From Bubalus kerabau (lineage: Eukaryota; Chordata; Mammalia; Artiodactyla; Bovidae): a stretch of DNA of 64,000 bases. Below, one piece after another: positions 12,312 through 24,315 of the stretch. Where the stretch lies: the NCBI RefSeq assembly GCF_029407905.1, contig NC_073630.1, positions 53,655,001 to 53,719,000 on the forward strand, written 5' to 3'. Position numbers and translations under genes: made by a program. Under the pieces are notes generated by a model that had not been told where the DNA came from, ran no database searches, and was given only the letters and a program-made list of their open reading frames with translations. The stretch's first letter is position 1, and each line of letters starts with the position of its first letter.

Positions 12312-12834
12312 CTGTCGTAGGCAGAATAATACTCCCACCTACCCAGCAGCTCCAAAGTCAACATCCTCATTCATGGTTCTGTGAATCTGTCACCTTCCAT
12401 AAGGCAGAAGGGACTTTCAGGATGTAATTAAAGTTAAGGACATTGAAACAAGGAGATTACCCTGTATTATCAAGGAGGAACTAATGTAATCACATGGGTT
12501 CTTAAGAGAGAACTAATTTCTGGATATAGTCAAAGGAAAAAAATGCAAATATACAAGAAAGGTCAAGGGTTACAGTGTTGCAGGTATTGAAGATGTAAGA
12601 TGGACACCACAAGCCAAGGAATGCAGGCTGCCAGTAGAAACTGGAAAAGACAAGGAAACAAATTATACCCTAGATTCTCCAGAAAGGAACACAAAACTGC
12701 TGACATTTTGATCTTGGTATGGAAATATCTGTGTCAGACCTCTGATTAACCAAATAGTCAAGTAATAAATGTGTGTTCTTCTAAGCTACTTAGTTTGTGA
12801 TACTTTGGTACAGCTACAATAGAAATCTAATATA
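12312..12834 (+). mobile_element. MLT1-type ERVL-MaLR LTR
   Basis: It follows MLT1 from a TGT start through 'GGACTTTCAGGATGTAATTAAAG', 'GGAGATTACCCTGTATTATC' and 'CACAAGCCAAGGAATGC' to the AATAAATGTGTG polyadenylation area and a closing TAAGCTACTTAGTTTGTG block. It is a long terminal repeat without coding capacity, and the 12173-12427 frame is a shadow. Confidence 0.75.
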
Positions 12835-13540
12835 AATTCCAACATGGGTGCATAAATTATTGCTAATTATTGATCATCATTTAATCATTTTATTGAAGAT
12901 CAAAGGCATCCCCATGCTTAGTAATGAGAACACTAAGCAAAAATGTAAGAACTGGCTTTTTCCCTTACAATTGGTGATGCTAGATATCTATGAAATTAAA
13001 AAAAAAAAAAGAAAAACATTGACAGTAGTTCTTACTCTACATCTGGGCTGGGTACTTGGTAAAGGCTACATCATTAGTTGTAATAATGGATGTTATGATT
13101 TTCCATTAAACAAATGTGGAAAGTAAGTCTTGAAACATTAAGGCAAATTCCCAATCTCTAGAAGGCTATTAGTGATAGAGTTTGCATTCTAAGGCAAGTT
13201 TTAAACTTACCACTTCATGGCTCTGTAATAATTCCCATTCTGACAGTATTTCTTGAATCCCTTCCTTCCTACTCAATTTGCTGTTTCTAATCATCTATGG
13301 AACAGGGGAATCAAAAGAACTAATTTTCTTAGAGTTGGATATGAAAATAGAGTAGAGTGATAATGAGGACATGAAGGTCAATCTAAGAATGAAATTCATG
13401 AGCTTCAGTGGATGAACTTTTTATATCCATATTCATGATGTAAGGACTATGCCAGTTTTTAGAGTTAGAAGCACTACTGATCTATCAGTAGTGTGCCTGT
13501 ACTGGCACAGACAAGCCTATTGAATAAGCTAAATATATAG
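12835..13540. other. Non-coding DNA with a weak antisense MIR-like patch
   Basis: Between about 13095 and 13215 the order of short blocks (TTTCCATTAAACAAATGTGG, GGCAAATTCCCAA) resembles antisense MIR, but it is too diverged to be sure. An A12 run lies at about 12998-13009. Confidence 0.35.
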
Positions 13541-14124
13541 TGTTATTGACTTTATGTTTATATCCCCGTGAAATTCATATATTGAAATCCTAACTTTCAA
13601 TGTGATGACATTAGGATGTGGAGGATTTGCAATGTATTTAGATCATGAGAATGGAAGCCTCCATGAATGGAATTAGTGCTTTCATAAGAAGAAGGGCTTC
13701 CCTGGCAGATTAAAGCGTCCGCCTCCAATGCAGGAGACCCGGGTTCAATCCCTGGGTCAGGAAGATCCCCTGGAGAAGGAAATGGTAACCCACTCCAGTA
13801 TTCTTGCTTGGAGAATCCCATGGATGGATAGGCCTGGTAGGCTACAGTCCATAGGATCGCAAAGAGTTGGACACGACTGAGCAACTTCACTTTCTAAGAA
13901 GAAACATATGAGCTTGCCCTCTTTCTCTCTGCTCTCTGCCATGTGAAGATACAAGATAGTCATCTGAAAATCAGGAAGCCTGCCTTCAGGAGATAAAAGA
14001 TAGCCAGCTCCTTTATCTGGAACTTCCCAGGCAAGAGATCTAAGAGAAATAGGTGTTTGTTGTTTAAGCCACCTAGTCTCTGACAATTTTTTTTTTTTAA
14101 TAACAGTTCAAACTGACTGAGATA
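13541..14124 (+). mobile_element. MST-type ERVL-MaLR LTR, split by a SINE
   Basis: The left part carries 'GTGAAATTCATATATTGAAATCC' and 'CATGAATGGAATTAGTGCTT'. The right part resumes after the SINE with 'CTCTGCCATGTGAAGATAC' and ends with 'TTTAAGCCACCTAGTCTC' before ACTGACTGAGATA. The ordered match to MSTA/MSTB identifies it. Confidence 0.8.
13694..13894 (+). mobile_element. Bov-tA SINE nested in MaLR LTR
   Basis: A full copy from GGGCTTCCCTGGCAG to GAGCAACTTCACTTTC, flanked by TAAGAAGAA at 13685-13693 and 13895-13903. It is younger than the LTR it interrupts. Confidence 0.94.
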
Positions 14125-14191
14125 ATTGTCAAGTTCAAGATAGAGGGTATATTAATAAAAACTGTGCACACTGCATGGTTGAAGTCAAGGA

Positions 14192-14638
14192 CTGTTTAGT
14201 TTCTTAAGGCTGCCATAACAAAGTACCAAAAACTGGATGACTTAAAGCAACAGAAATATATTGTATCACAGTTCTGCAGGCAAGAAGTCCAGTATCAAGG
14301 TGTCAGCTAGCTATGGTTCCTCTGAAACCTGTAAAGTTACCTCTTCCTTGCCTCTTCCGACTTCCGCTAGCCCCAGCTGTTCCATATCTTGTGACAGTAT
14401 AACTTGTTTTCCTTTTGTGTGTGTTTCCACATGACATTCTTCTCTCTGTATATATCTGTGCCCAAATATGGCTGTTCTAATAAGGACACTTGCCATACTG
14501 GATTAGGACCCTCCCTGATGGCCACATCTTAACTTGATTACATCTCCAAACAGATTAGTTTCAAATAAGGTCACATGCACAAATATGGACATTAGGACTT
14601 CAATAGATCTTATTGGAGGACATGATTCAACTCATGAA
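14192..14638 (-). mobile_element. ERVL-MaLR LTR, antisense
   Basis: Reads as an antisense MST/MLT1 LTR: 'GGCTGCCATAACAAAGTACC', then 'GGATGACTTAAAGCAACAGA', 'CACAGTTCTGCAGGCAAGAAG' and a right end with TTCAATAGATCTTATTGGAGG. It is tail-to-tail with the MST LTR to its left. Confidence 0.75.
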
Positions 14639-15197
14639 AGGAGAGATAGACAAGTCCTAAGGAAAACTGAGAAGAAATATTCTTAAGGTGGACTGGATTC
14701 CAAATGAGCGATTCTTGAGCAAGGGTTTTGGAAGAGGAATTACAAAATAAACTGAAAGCTGTTTAGATACTATGGTACTCATGACCCCTAGATTCCTGAT
14801 ATGGTAGATATCTGAATGAAAACTTTAGCAGCTCATTTTTATTTTGCATTTTGATACTGTCCTAGTTTTTTATTATTGGTTTAATTATTCAATTAACATT
14901 CAATGAAGCCTGTATTTTCTGTTTAGCATAAGAGTTAAGTGGGAATGACACATATATGACTATGACAGAAGAGTGAAGGATGAGTACACATTTAATCAAG
15001 TTATAAAAAAGAGCTTCAGATTATTCATAAAGGCTGAGGTTGTAATTAGGCAGAAAAGGAGGGATGCACACAGGTGAAAACAGGAAAGGAGTATGTATCT
15101 TAACCAAAAATATAAAAAAAAGAACTCTAAGCAGAATAAAAGGAACAGAGGCAGACATGAAAGTAGACATTTAGATAAAAACTAGATATGATTCTAA
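14639..15197. other. Non-coding DNA without assigned repeats
   Basis: No repeat is named with confidence and no coding signal is seen. Confidence 0.4.
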
Positions 15198-15401
15198 TTT
15201 TTTTTAATTTTATTTTATTTTTAAACTTTACATAATTGTATTAGTTTTGCCAAATATCAAAATGAATCCACCACAGGTATACATGTGTTCCCCATCCTGA
15301 ACCCTCCTCCCTCCTCCCTCCCCACACCATCCCCCTGGGTCGTCCCAGTGCACCAGCCCCAAGCATCCAGTATCGTACATCGAACCTGGACTGGCAACTC
15401 G
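15198..15401 (-). mobile_element. L1-BT 3' end, short antisense insertion
   Basis: A poly-T start, then the antisense L1-BT 3' UTR: a CTCCTCCCTCCTCCCTCC tract, GGGTCGTCCCAGTGCACCAG and GGACTGGCAACTC. Only about 200 bp of the 3' end was copied. It closely resembles the other L1-BT ends in this window. Confidence 0.92.
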
Positions 15402-16767
15402 ACTGCAACAATGAATTCATAGATTTTTTTCACAGAGCACAAATTGTATCTCAGATAATCAGATATTTAATTGCCCAATTATGAAAATATCACTTTGAAT
15501 TCTTAGGCCAATAGCTCAGCATGAAATATAATCCCCAAAGGATACCAAGAATTTAGGTAAGTTTGCTGTCTTCTTCAAGTCAATAAACGATTTTCTAATG
15601 AGTTTTATTTTCATCAATAAAAGATATATGACAGAAATCATAGGAGCAAACAAATTCAGAATAAAAGAAATAACTAATTGTTTAAGGTTTTATGTGTAAA
15701 CCTTGATCAATGTGTAGAATACAAAGGAAGCAATATACAATAAGATTATTTTTGTGATTTTATTTATACTCCTTAAAAAAGTCAAATAAGTATATACCTT
15801 TTGTTTCTGAAAAGAAACCTCTCAGAAAACAGTCAACTATAATTGTTTAACTCATTTTAATTCTGTGAATTGTATACATCCCTCATTTTTTTTTTTAAAT
15901 GTTTGTCTCTGGAAAACTCTAAATATTCTTCACCAATGAAATTTGCTCCTACAATTAAACATGGGAGTTAAGGATTTACTTACCTCTATTTGCTATTAAC
16001 CAAGCATTTGCAAATTTATCATTCCCAAATTGCACTATATTTTCATAACATTCAATTAAGCCTGTATTTTCTGTTTAGCATAAGAGTTAAAAGCTTAATA
16101 TCCAAAGTGAGAATGCACAGTTTCAATTTGACTTCAAAACACGGTATTTTCTGCTATGAAATTCAGATAATACTGATGCTGAACTCACAGAATTCTGGTC
16201 AGGTTTCAATAAGGTAATACTGATGAGGCATGTGTACCGTGCTTATCATATAATCAGCAGAAAATACATATCACATACTAATGTTATTGTTAAATATATT
16301 TTCAGAACCAACGACAATTTCAGTTTTAGAATTTCTCTCTGGGAAAAACAAAATGAAGAAAGAGAAAATAAATGAAACCAATAGGAGGAAGGCAAAATAG
16401 ATGGAAGATAATGAGAAAGGTTTTTGCAATGCGCCATCATTATTTCCATTTTGAGCAACAGCTCTTGTTTCCTCTAGAAACCCCCTTATGATACATATAT
16501 TCCAATAGACACAGTGCCATAAACAATACTTTTAAAATAACTCTTTCTGCTTATTTTACCCCATAAATGTAGCACAGAGTAAGATTTCTCAAAACTCATC
16601 TTGTTTTTTCCTTCTGCCATCAATTTCCATACATTCACCAGCTACACACACACTTCTTTCTTCAAAAATGATCTCAGAACATCCTTAGTCACACAACTTA
16701 ATAGCTAGTCCTATTTTTATCATGATGGGAAATTATCTGGTAATAAACAAATCCCATAGAGGGCAGG
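15402..16767. other. Non-coding A+T-rich DNA
   Basis: An ACTTAC at 15978-15983 would be a donor on the - strand, but no acceptor or open frame accompanies it. The phrase AAGCCTGTATTTTCTGTTTAGCATAAGAGTTAA occurs at about 14905-14937 and again at about 16058-16090, which is a short direct repeat 1.15 kb apart. Confidence 0.45.
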
Positions 16768-16965
16768 TAAGTGAAATTGAAAATTGCTCAGTCATGTCCA
16801 ACTCTTTGGGACCCCATGGACTAGGCAGTCCATGGAATTCTCCAGGCCAGAATACTGGAGTGGGTAGCCTTTCCCTTCTCCAGGGGATCTTCCCAACCCA
16901 GGGATCAAAAACAGGTCTCCCGCTTTGCAGGCAGATTCTTTACCAGCTGAACTACAAGGGAAGCT
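16768..16965 (-). mobile_element. Bov-tA SINE
   Basis: An antisense copy with a local duplication-like variant in its body (CTAGGCAGTCCATGG). Flanks AGAGGGCAGG (16758-16767) and AGAGAGCAGG (16966-16975) are a 10-bp duplication with one mismatch. Confidence 0.92.
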
Positions 16966-16975
16966 AGAGAGCAGG

Positions 16976-19410
16976 GAAGTGGTGGAAACCCAGTTGGCTG
17001 AGCCAGAAACCCCTTTATTCCATACAAAAAAAAAAAAAAAAAAAGGAATAAACTCAAACATTGATTACTTTATTCGCACTGTATAAAAAAGCATTTTATA
17101 GTGAAGAGGTAAATGTTTAGATTGCTGTGTTAATCAGGGTCTAAACATTTAATAGAAATCATCAGAATATATGAATATAGTAATGTAGAGAATTGGTTAT
17201 TCAAATGACAGAAAAGATAAGAATCCAAAATTAGGAGACAGGAACAGCCCAGAGATCAGTGATATTGTGTAGCTATTATAACCTACAGGCTGGAGACATG
17301 AAGGGAAAATATTTTCATAGGGAGAAGGAAGTGGTATCTAGACACAGGATAGATGAGAGGAGGAAGAATGTACAGTGGGTTTCTCTGGGAGGAGTTGCAT
17401 CCAAAGAGGAAACAGAACCACTCCAATGTAATTCAAGTCAGAGAGAGAGAAGGATAGAATCCATATTCCTTCCCTACCCCTGACTAAAAGTCTCCCAAAA
17501 ATACCTTCCAAGGGTCATACTTAGCTGGAAGTCAGCTGACTTGGGAAATACAACACCAGACACTCCATAACACACAGCAAAGAAAAGAGCAAGGGTTGAT
17601 TCAGGGTTTCATGAGCAAACAAATGCTGGAAAAGCATGGTAAATGTTAGGGAGACTGGTCATCAGGATTCATGAAAACAACAATTAAATATTATACCAAA
17701 GACTCAGGTGGATGAATGGATGAATGATGGATAGATTAGAGAGCAGAGAGAGAGAGAGAAGAAAGAGAGAAGCAAGCAAACCCAAATCTACCTTGGGTGA
17801 TAGTTAGCAACTATGAATATAAGTTTCAAGGAAGATTTTGTTAGCTTTGATGCAGGTTTGGTGACTATAAGTGTTATGTTTATTTATAAATGATAACTAT
17901 CATTCATTTCATGACATTTGTGTCTGTTATAATTTCTTTCTGGAAAAATTTTAACAAATAATATTAAATGGTATAACACTATGGTACTTTTTAACTCGCT
18001 TTGAGATGCCTTTAAAATTATAGCTATTCTTTCATGTTTTGCAATGTCTTCCTTTTCACAAGTTGTAGTTTCTTTAAAAACAAACATTAGTATCAGCAGA
18101 AACTCTTTAGGTCACTTTTACTTAAAGATTCAATTTGTAATCTATGTTGTTCCGTTTCAATGAATAACGTATATACTTGTGGAAGAACATATTCCTACCT
18201 TCCTGGCTTATTCACTGGAAAACACAGTGCTTACTTATAGCACTGACAATCTGGATTACAACAAACTAGGTATTGTTGTTATCTTTTTTCATAAAGAATT
18301 TAGAAAGCCTGTTTCAGAGTCTCCTCTTTATCCAGAAGTATGGTTGATCACGTCAAAGTCATTGTGAATCCATGCCAACATTCTTGGATCTCAAATGGAT
18401 TCTGAGAAAGTTTTCAAGGTGAAAAGATTTGTATTTTTCAGACAATATCCTGAGTCCAGCTTGATCACACAGTAAATAATCCATACCAGTACAAACTATT
18501 ATGTTAACCTTTGTAAACCTTAGTTTTCTCACTCACAATGTAATTCCTATCAATATAAAATAGGGTGCAATACATACATGCTCAATTAAGATTCACATCT
18601 TTAGAATCTATTTTTACAGAAAAGATATTGAGAGTTTCTTAGTAGGCTTTGTGTTCTGTTATGGTTCTGAATCTCTCTCTATGTTTATCTGACTTTCATA
18701 ACCTCTCTCCATTTTCAGCTTCTAGTTCTAAATGAATCATGAATTAATCATGCCAAAGAAACACTTAAATAACAGTAGGTTGGTTCCATCTGGGGTCTAA
18801 GCAGTTGGAAAATGAATGTGCTTAATGTGTATCAGCTTTACTACAATCAACTTTATGACATTACTTCTGGCTGATTAGACTTACTTTTTTTCATTGTTCT
18901 TTTACTTCACTGAAGATTAAACAGTGTAAAAATATAATGATCTTGGTGATGTGATGTAATACTATGTTTTCTTTATTATCTCTAAGAAATCATAAAAGTG
19001 ATGCTATTTCAACATTTTGAAAATAATTAAACTATTACATTTTTTCTTGCTTTTACACACAGTTAGTTATAATGGTTCTTTGAATAATTTACTTTGTCCT
19101 TGATGATGACTTCCTGTAGTTTTATAAATAGTAACAATGGCATTGGAGAGAATTAAGTAACCATTTACTCATTCTCAGCATTGGTCAAACAATAATTTTG
19201 TAGAAGGCATAAGCAATTCAAAACATGGTGATTTACATAGGAAAGATGGAGCCAATCAGAAACTATTAAAAACCAATTCCCTGTCCCCTTACAGCCTAAT
19301 CATATGAATTGTTCCTCTTTCATAATAGAAACTTATTTATCAGCTTTAAATAATGTTTACACACACCAATGAATGCATGATTTAATTACTGCACTCCTAA
19401 AATGTTTTGA
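16976..19410. other. Non-coding DNA, no confident repeat
   Basis: A poly-A run lies at about 17027-17044 and a purine tract at 17737-17771. Frames such as 17259-17483 and 18179-18367 show no domain or splice context. A 17.1-17.6 kb patch may be an unassigned old LTR. Confidence 0.4.
17737..17771 (+). repeat. (GA)n purine tract
   Basis: A nearly uninterrupted GAGA/GAAA run of about 35 bases. Confidence 0.8.
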
Positions 19411-19610
19411 AAGTGAAGTGAAAGGGAAAGTCGCTCAGTCACGTCCACTCTTTGTGACCCCATGGACTATACAGAACATGGAATTCTCCAGGCCAGAATA
19501 CTGTAGTGGGTAGCTGTTCCCTTCTTCAGGGGTTCTTCCCAACCCAGGGATTACACCCAGGTCTCCCACATTGCAGATGTATTCTTCACTAGCTGAGCCA
19601 CAGGGAAGCC
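19411..19610 (-). mobile_element. Bov-tA SINE
   Basis: An antisense full-length copy from GTGAAGTGAAAGGGAAAGTC to CCACAGGGAAGCC. Flanks AAATGTTTTGA and GAAACGTTTGA suggest an aged target-site duplication. Confidence 0.9.
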
Positions 19611-20714
19611 TGAAACGTTTGATTGGTGTTACATCTGTGATTTTTTTCTTCTTACTATATAATCATAATGTGTCAATCTCTGAAAGCAAGAGATGAAAAT
19701 AAATGAATTATGCTGAATATGAGCATAAGGATGATTGCAGATATGGATTTCACAATTTTTTACATGGTACCAAGAACTGATTGGGGACAAGTGAGGGTAA
19801 TTTTTAAAGTATAATTAAAAATTTATATAAAATAATAGAATGTTTTGTTTTTTTTTAAAAAACTTGCATTGTTCATTGCTTCATTTGCTGCCACTCAAAT
19901 ATTCTATTTGTTCAGTTGAATGAAATAATCATTGGATGTTAAGCACTTATCCTGTGCAAGGTGTTGAAGGATTAAAAAAGTACCATTTATAGTAACATTG
20001 TTCACACGTTCATAGTAACTGTGTCTTATGAGGGGAAAAGCAGGCAGGTAATAGCAAGCTATACCTAGCAGAATTTTAAAATATGTACTGATTTCCAAAA
20101 ATCTGTGATTGAAGCATAAGAGAAAAATAGTTTATTTTGACATTAGGAAACTATCCTGGAGGAGAGAGGGTAATTGTTTTAATTTTTTCAGGTGAATGAT
20201 TTTAAGAACTGGAAAATGGGAAAGCAGATCTTCTCAGACTGAGAGATAAGAATGGGCAAAGATATAAAGCAGGAAAAAAGCCTTTAGCAAGCAGAAATAA
20301 CTGAAATATTGGACAAAAATGCTCCAGGGCAATGAATAATGAGGCTGGAAAAGCAAATTAGGACAAAGTCATAGGGAAATTGGCATTCCATTGAAAGGTA
20401 TATCATCAGTGTTCCCTTCTTCTTGCTTCCCTGCACATATCTGTATGCTCAGAAAAGAATGCCTGTTAAGTCCAAGCTATGTAAAGTCAAACTGGATTCT
20501 CAAATATGTTGTGTGATTTGTAAGTGCCAGAGAAAGCCCCACTGAAGATATGATATCATAAGTCTCAACTATAGTAGTGTGGTTATACGTTTTTCACTTT
20601 TGCGTCTTTCTTAAGAGTCTATGAAAATTGTCAAACTTCTTGGAAGAGTCAAAATTTAATGCATTATTAGCAAATGCCTCAATAAATGAATAATAGCTTG
20701 AATGTCTAATAGAC
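19611..20714. other. Non-coding DNA with faint L2/MIR-like trace
   Basis: Near 19912-19970 the text TTGAATGAAATAATCATTGG and TAAGCACTTATCCTGTGC recalls antisense L2/MIR ends. The rest is unassigned. Confidence 0.35.
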
Positions 20715-21075
20715 ATCTCACATTAAGTTGTCAAATGCAAAACCAGTTAGTTCTCTTCTCTCCCAAATCTGCTTACCTAGTTATTACAGCAAAGCAGGTC
20801 ATGTCAACTCCATCCTCCCATTTTCAAAATAAAAACCTTGGCATTGTCCTTGACTTCTTTAGCTCATTTGCAACCCATATCCAAATTTTCCTGGTTTTGC
20901 ATTCAAATTCTATTGTACCTCATCAGCTCTACAGCTATCATCTCTGGGTTTTCCAAAAAGACTTCCTTTCTTCTACCCATGCTTTTCAGTCTTTCTCAGT
21001 ACAATCCTAGAGGATATTTTTTTAACAGAGGCAATGGCATCTTGTCTCAAAATCCTGAAAAAATTCTCTAATGGT
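20715..21075 (+). mobile_element. L2 LINE fragment (RT C-terminal coding region)
   Basis: The text tracks the late ORF2 of L2: CTCTCCCAAATCTGCTTACC, then AACCTTGGCATTGTCCTTGAC and a CAACCCATATCC block, and later AAATCCTGAAAAAATTCTC. The 102-codon frame at 20702-21010 is this decayed LINE reading frame, not a host gene. Confidence 0.55.
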
Positions 21076-21605
21076 TAATTGTCTATCACCTTGCCTAGGC
21101 CATGCAGACTGCAGACTTTTGTCCAAACATTACTCTAAGTGTGTCTATGAAGGTATTCTAAGTGAGATTAACATTTAAATTGGTAGACTAAGTAAAGCAG
21201 ACTATCCTTCCCAATGTGGGAGGGCTTTGTCCAATCAACTGAAGAATTAAGTAGGACTCAAGAGGAAATCCTACTGCCTTATTGCTTGAATGGAAATACT
21301 GATAACTTTACAAACTTTCTTTTGAACTTAAACTGAAAAATCAGCTCTACTTGGTTCTCCAGCCTAAAGGCTTTTAGACCAGAATTTAGACTATTGATTG
21401 TCCTAGATAAAAGGACTTTAGACTCAGAATAGAACTATTCTGCTGGCTTTCCTAGGTTTGTAGCTTCTCAATTACATATCTGTGGCTTCTCTACCTCCAT
21501 AATCACATGAACCAATTTCTAATATTATATATATATATATATATATAATGGCTTCTATTTCTCTGAGTAATATATATTTTGGTACTGAGAATGGTTCTAG
21601 AGGAA
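21076..21605 (+). mobile_element. Ancient mammalian interspersed repeat, family unnamed
   Basis: I recognise the repeat by 'GATTAACATTTAAATTGG', 'AGTAAAGCAGACTATCCTTC', 'CTCCATAATCACATGAACC' and the TA-rich run before 'GGCTTCTATTTCTCTGAG', but cannot assign its family name. A second copy, antisense, lies at 57845-58675. Confidence 0.55.
21526..21548 (+). repeat. (TA)n microsatellite
   Basis: An alternating TA run of about 23 bases inside the old repeat, at the place where that family usually carries TA-rich sequence. Confidence 0.85.
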
Positions 21606-21631
21606 AATAACTTTAAGAATGAATTTTCTTA

Positions 21632-21749
21632 GAATTCCCTGGAGGTCAAGTGTTTAGGACTCTGTGCTTTCACTGCCGAGTGCATGGGTTCAATCCCTGA
21701 TCCTAAGATCCCACAAGACATGCAGCACAGCCAAAAACTAAAAAGCAAT
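21632..21749 (+). mobile_element. CHR-type (cetartiodactyl tRNA) SINE
   Basis: The head AATTCCCTGGAGGTCAAG, a GGACTCTGTGCTTTCACTGC block, a GGGTTCAATCCCTGATC B box and the ending GCACAGCCAAAAACTAAAAAG identify a CHR-2-like SINE. Confidence 0.85.
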
Positions 21750-22019
21750 AAGTTTTATGAATTGGTTCTGGGAATTTTGGGAATTGACTCTGTAATATGA
21801 TTAAATTTAAAATACTACTGATTCAATCTCCAATAGTAGAACACTGATAGCCCATGGCTTGATCTAGCAATGGAGAGACATAATATATATCCATTGGATA
21901 CATCAATCACTTATAAGAAGCAAGTAATTAGATAACCTTGCATATAATATTTTTAGCAGCCTAGGACAGAAGTTCACTTGCTTACTACTACCCTTAATCC
22001 AGCCCAAATCATAATACAT

Positions 22020-22151
22020 GTTGCAGGGAAGTTAATCATCTTTTCCTTTCATAAGATATCATAAAATTTCACTGTACTGATGACACTATGCTGATTGGAC
22101 CTAGTGAGAAAGAAATAGAAACTACTCTACATTGATTGGTAATAAATATTC
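22020..22151 (+). mobile_element. ERV-L pol remnant, part 1 (reverse transcriptase active-site region)
   Basis: This is the first surviving block of an ERV-L internal region. It reaches the area coding for the reverse transcriptase catalytic aspartates (TGATGACACTATGCTGATTGG at 22079-22099) and is cut by a BovB at 22154. Stops and indels show a long-dead endogenous retrovirus with no capacity to make protein. Confidence 0.65.
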
Positions 22152-22154
22152 ATG

Positions 22155-22486
22155 AGAGTCCCTTGGACAGCAAGCAGATCCAGCCAGTCCATCCTAAAGG
22201 AGATCAGTCGTGGGTGTTCATTGGACGGACTGATGCTGAAGCTGAAACTCCAATACTTTGGCCACCTGATGTGAAGAGCTGACTCATTTGAAAAGACCCT
22301 GATGCTGGCAAAGATTAAGGGCAGGAGGAGAAGGGGATGATAGAGGATGAGATGGTTGGATGGTATCACTGACTCAGTAGACATGAGTTTGGGTAAACTC
22401 TGGGAGTTGGTGATGGACAGGGAGGCCTGGTGTGCTCCAGTCACAAAGAGTTGAACACGACTGAGCAATTGAACTGAACTTAACTG
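22155..22486 (+). mobile_element. BovB LINE 3' fragment in ERV-L pol
   Basis: A 5'-truncated BovB with 'GAGAGTCCCTTGGACAGC' at the start and the usual GACTGAGCAATTGAACTGAAC end. The short direct repeat ATTCATG lies at 22148-22154 and 22487-22493. The 121-codon antisense frame across it is a shadow. Confidence 0.9.
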
Positions 22487-22489
22487 ATT

Positions 22490-23753
22490 CATGCCAGAGG
22501 ATGGAAAATAAAGTTCAGGGGTCTTCTACCTCAGTGACATTTTTTGTAAACTGGGCAAACTGGAGCATATTGAAACACTCCTTTTAAGATAAAATAAAAA
22601 TTATTAAGATATAATATAAAGGATAAGTTGTCATATCTGGCCCTTTTTACAACTGAAAAAACAAGATCACTACATAATGGACCTCTTTGGACTTTAGAGA
22701 GAATGTTCCTCACTTGAGTCTATTACTCTGGCCTATTTATTGACATATTTGGAAAACTGCTAGTTGTCAGTGGAACCCAGAAGAAGAGAAGTCTCTGGAA
22801 CAGGTCCAGGCTACTGTTCAAGCTGATATGCCACTTGGGCCATGCAATCCAACAGATCCAATGGTGCTTGAAGTTTTAGTAGCAGATAAGGGTGTTGTTT
22901 GGAGCCTAAGCTAGGCTCCTATATGTATTCACATATGCAGGCCCTTAGAAACTTGAACTTGAAGCAAAGCTCTGCTATCCTCCATAAATAAATACTCTTC
23001 TTTTGAGAATAAGCTCTTGACCTATTACTGTGCCTTTGTGAAGACTGAACACCTAATCATGTGTCACCAAATTACCATGTGACCCGAGCTTTGCATTATG
23101 AACTGGGTTACCTGACTCATCAAGTCATAAAGTTGGGCAGGCACAGAAAAACTCTATCATCAAACGTGACTGATATATATGTGATCATGGTCAAATATGA
23201 CCTAAATACCTAAGTAAGTCACTGGAGGAAGTGACACAAATCTCACCCCTGCTACACTGCCTTTTCCGCTCATCTGGCACACACGACATCATGGGGAGTT
23301 TCCTGGGATCAGGTGATATAGGAAGAAAAGGCAGTCCTGGTTTTTTGCACAATAATTTTGCACAATGTATAGTTACTACCAGAAAGTAGACAGCTGTAGC
23401 GCTACAACCCCTTTTAGAAACATCCATAAAGGACAGTGGTGAATGCAAATCTTACTAGTGGTCAGAACTTCTGCCAGTGCACCTAGCTGCTCCCTTTGCT
23501 TAGAAAGAGAAATGGCCACATGTGTAATTTTGTACCAATTCTTGTACTGTGGACCAAAGTTTGACTGGATGATCAGGGAGTTGGATGAAATATAATTGCC
23601 AAACTGGTCACAACAAAGTCTTGAGAAAAGATATGTTGATAAACTTTTCTGAATGGGCAAAGGAAAAAAAAAAATGAAGAAACCCATGTCCCAAATGAGT
23701 GTTTATCAAAGGGTAACTCAAGAAGAAGAAGATATGAATAATCAAGTAGATAG
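22490..23753 (+). mobile_element. ERV-L pol remnant, part 2 (RT end, RNase H, start of integrase)
   Basis: It resumes directly after the BovB and continues in order through the thumb and connection and the RNase H-like region for about 1.26 kb. Recognition rests on nucleotide-level resemblance to the pol order of mammalian ERV-L. No frame is open for more than about 100 codons. It stops abruptly at 23753, where a solo LTR begins, and its next stretch is found at 28028. Confidence 0.65.
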
Positions 23754-23974
23754 TGATAGCTTACGGTGAATAATGTCAGATTCGAGATCAAAGAGAAAGA
23801 AGATTTAGCTTCTGGACCAGGGACCAGGCTTGATCACTCAAGAGCTTTTGTGTAGCAGTTTTATTAAAGTATAAAAAGAGACAGAGAAAGCTTCTGACAT
23901 AGATATCAGAAGGGGGACAGAGTGCCTCCCTCACTAGATTTAGCAAGGGAATTATTTACTTTTTAAATTGGTTA

Positions 23975-24178
23975 TTCAGTTCAGTTCAGTAGCTCAGTCA
24001 TGTCCGACTCTTTGCGACCCCATGAATTGCATGCAGCACGCCAGGCCTCCCTGTCCATCACCAACTCCCGGAGTTCACTCAGACTCACGTCCATCGAGTC
24101 AGTGATGCCATCCAGCCATCTCATCCTCTGTCCTCTCCTTCTCCTCCTGCCCCCAATCCCTCCCAGCATCAGAGTCTT
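23975..24178 (-). mobile_element. BovB LINE 3' fragment
   Basis: The antisense BovB end: CAGTTCAGTTCAGTAGCTCAG, GTCCGACTCTTTGCGACC and 'CCTCCCTGTCCATCACCAAC', truncated at CATCAGAGTCTTT. Flanks TTAAATTGGTTA and TTAAGGTTGTA may be the duplicated target within the LTR. Confidence 0.9.
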
Positions 24179-24315
24179 TGTCTTAAGGTTGTAAAGATCT
24201 TACTAGACCTATTCCCACAAATATACATTTTAAGATAACAGGATTAGTCAGGAGGTTTTCAAGAAGGAGATACTGTTCTCAAGCAGGATACATTATTGCT
24301 ATATAATCATTGGTA

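Noticed and set aside
17737..17771. Repeated units suggestive of a CRISPR-like array or satellite
   Set aside because: Only simple (GA)n; nothing in the window has regularly spaced repeats, and the composition is that of a mammalian genome.
24000..24194. Frames translating as MSDSLRPHELHAARQAS-like or SSHLILCRPLLLLPPIPP-like proteins at many sites
   Set aside because: Reading frames on the complement of the BovB 3' end; present in every copy and without independent evidence.
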